Origin: Thermoplasmatota archaeon
GTDB taxonomy: Archaea; Thermoplasmatota; Thermoplasmata; Lutacidiplasmatales; JAMCUS01
NCBI GenBank assembly: GCA_023379385.1
Contig: JAMCUS010000028.1
Span: 1 to 64,000 of the forward strand
Length of the DNA stretch: 64,000 nucleotides
Direction: 5' to 3'
The translations under genes and the position numbers were made by a program. Shown here piece by piece: positions 62,605-64,000 of this stretch. Each line of letters starts with the position of its first letter. Positions within the stretch are counted from its first letter, which is position 1. A model generated the notes under the pieces. It was not told the origin of the DNA. It saw only the letters and a program-made list of their open reading frames with translations, and did not search any database.

Positions 62605-63243
62605 ATGAGGCCCTACATACATATAAACTGTGCAATGTCGCTTGATGGAAAAATATCATATCCATCTGGCAAATCACTTGCAATATCCGATGAAGAAGAT
62701 ATGGCGAGGGTACATGAACTGAGAAACAGTTACGACGGAATCATTGTTGGTGCTAATACTGTTATAAATGACGATCCCTCTCTCAAGGTCAAGGATAAAT
62801 ATGTAAAGAGAGTAAACCACCCTGCAAGAATAGTTCTGGATAATACAGGAAGGATTCCGCTGACCGCAAGGATATTTGACGGTACTGTGAGAACCATTCT
62901 GGTTACCAGTGGAAAAAATAACCATACCTATAGCAGAATAGAGGTTATATATGCAGGCATTGATAAAATATACCTTGAAACAGCAATGAACGAACTTGTG
63001 AATAAAGGAATAAAAAAGTTATTAGTAGAAGGGGGAGGGGATGTTATATGGAGTTTTGTGAGTAGCGGTATGTTTGATGTAATAACTGTTTTTATGGCCA
63101 ATATAATCATAGGAGGAAAGAATACACCAACAATGGCTGGTGGTCCTGGAATTATCAGTGAATCAGATATAGTGAAATTGAATTTGAAGGAGGTATCAGT
63201 AAAGAAAAATGGCATTTTGCTTACCTATGAACCCAAACAGTAA
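62605..63243 (+). CDS. 2,5-diamino-6-(ribosylamino)pyrimidinone 5'-phosphate reductase (RibD C-terminal-like)
   Basis: INCAMSLDGKISYPSGKSLAISDEEDMARVHELRNSYDGIIVGANTVINDDPSLKV; LLVEGGGDVIWSF. Confidence 0.87.
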   Translation: MRPYIHINCAMSLDGKISYPSGKSLAISDEEDMARVHELRNSYDGIIVGANTVINDDPSLKVKDKYVKRVNHPARIVLDNTGRIPLTARIFDGTVRTILVTSGKNNHTYSRIEVIYAGIDKIYLETAMNELVNKGIKKLLVEGGGDVIWSFVSSGMFDVITVFMANIIIGGKNTPTMAGGPGIISESDIVKLNLKEVSVKKNGILLTYEPKQ

Positions 63244-63313
63244 GTTTCATATTTCAGGTAAAAGAGAAATAGAAAGAGAAACTATTTTAATAAATCATGT
63301 ATTTATAGCATAG

Positions 63314-64000
63314 ATGAGTAAAGCGGATATCATAATAAGGTGTAAATCACCTCTTAGAATAAGTTTTGCTGGTGGGGGTACGGATGTATCACCATATCCT
63401 GAAGAGAGGGGAGGAGTTACACTCAATGCTACAATAAATAGATACGCATATGCCACACTGGATAAGACGGATAGCACAGGATATGTGATAAGATCACTTG
63501 ATTATGATACAACTACAAAATTAACAGATGAGGATGATTTTATATATAATGGAGAGCTGGATCTTATAAAGGCTGTTCTTAACGTAATGACTGAACATAA
63601 AGACGGTATCAAACTATTTCTGCACAGCGATGCACCTCCTGGCAGTGGACTTGGATCCTCTTCAACAATGGCAGTTGCACTTATAGGTGTATTCAAGGAA
63701 TTTTATAATTTACCATATACCAGTTATGAGATTGCAGAACTGGCATATAAAATAGAAAGAAATGAGTTAAATATTGCAGGTGGTAGACAGGATCAGTATG
63801 CCACTACCTTCGGCGGATTCAATTTTATAGAATTTCAGAAAGATGGTGCGATAGTAAATCCATTAAAAATAAAAAAAGAGGTAATAAACGAATTGGAGTA
63901 TAGACTGATACTATGTTATACAGGTAAAACCAGACGTTCTGGCAATATACTGAATGATCAGATAGAGGGCTATACCAAAAAAAATGAAAAGGTTGTTAAG
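63314..64000 (+). CDS. GHMP kinase (HddA-like), C-terminus beyond window
   Basis: Translated by hand: MSKADIIIRCKSPLRISFAGGGTDVSPYPEERGGVTLNATINRYAYATL ... DAPPGSGLGSSSTMAVALIGVF ... NIAGGRQDQYATTFGGFNFIEF; absent from ORF track as it runs off the edge. Confidence 0.85.
   Translation, partial: MSKADIIIRCKSPLRISFAGGGTDVSPYPEERGGVTLNATINRYAYATLDKTDSTGYVIRSLDYDTTTKLTDEDDFIYNGELDLIKAVLNVMTEHKDGIKLFLHSDAPPGSGLGSSSTMAVALIGVFKEFYNLPYTSYEIAELAYKIERNELNIAGGRQDQYATTFGGFNFIEFQKDGAIVNPLKIKKEVINELEYRLILCYTGKTRRSGNILNDQIEGYTKKNEKVVK

Overview
AT-rich archaeal chromosome segment, probably Thermoplasmata (inferred from gene content, not proven). Informational and core genes are recognisable: proteasome beta, aCPSF1/FttA, DNA primase small subunit, Elp3, diphthine synthase, GMP synthase B, type 2 IPP isomerase, RIO1 kinase, KH protein, and two intron-containing tRNAs. 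These are interspersed with many decayed insertion sequences. The main finding is at the left edge (1..~6.5 kb). A Cas1 homologue runs off the window on the minus strand and is absent from the ORF track. It lies near a winged-helix regulator, a deoxyribosyltransferase-like protein, an HTH protein, an HNH nuclease and a complete 887-aa family-B DNA polymerase. No Cas2 or CRISPR array is present in the window. This is the gene complement of a casposon (self-synthesising, Cas1-driven transposon), and it carries an unusual tandem duplication of the cas1 5' end. Other notable signals are: two complementary halves of one ISAzo13-type transposase placed as expected for a ~25-kb inversion; a tRNA-Arg(CCT) with a 24-nt intron in the D-loop; five perfect-period 32-bp repeats with a TGTGTCACA palindrome in front of a DUF4143 ATPase; an in-frame TGA splitting a HEPN/Apea-like gene; TnpB relics sharing the same premature TGA with conserved right ends; and an unexplained structured intergenic region near 13.85-14.07 kb.
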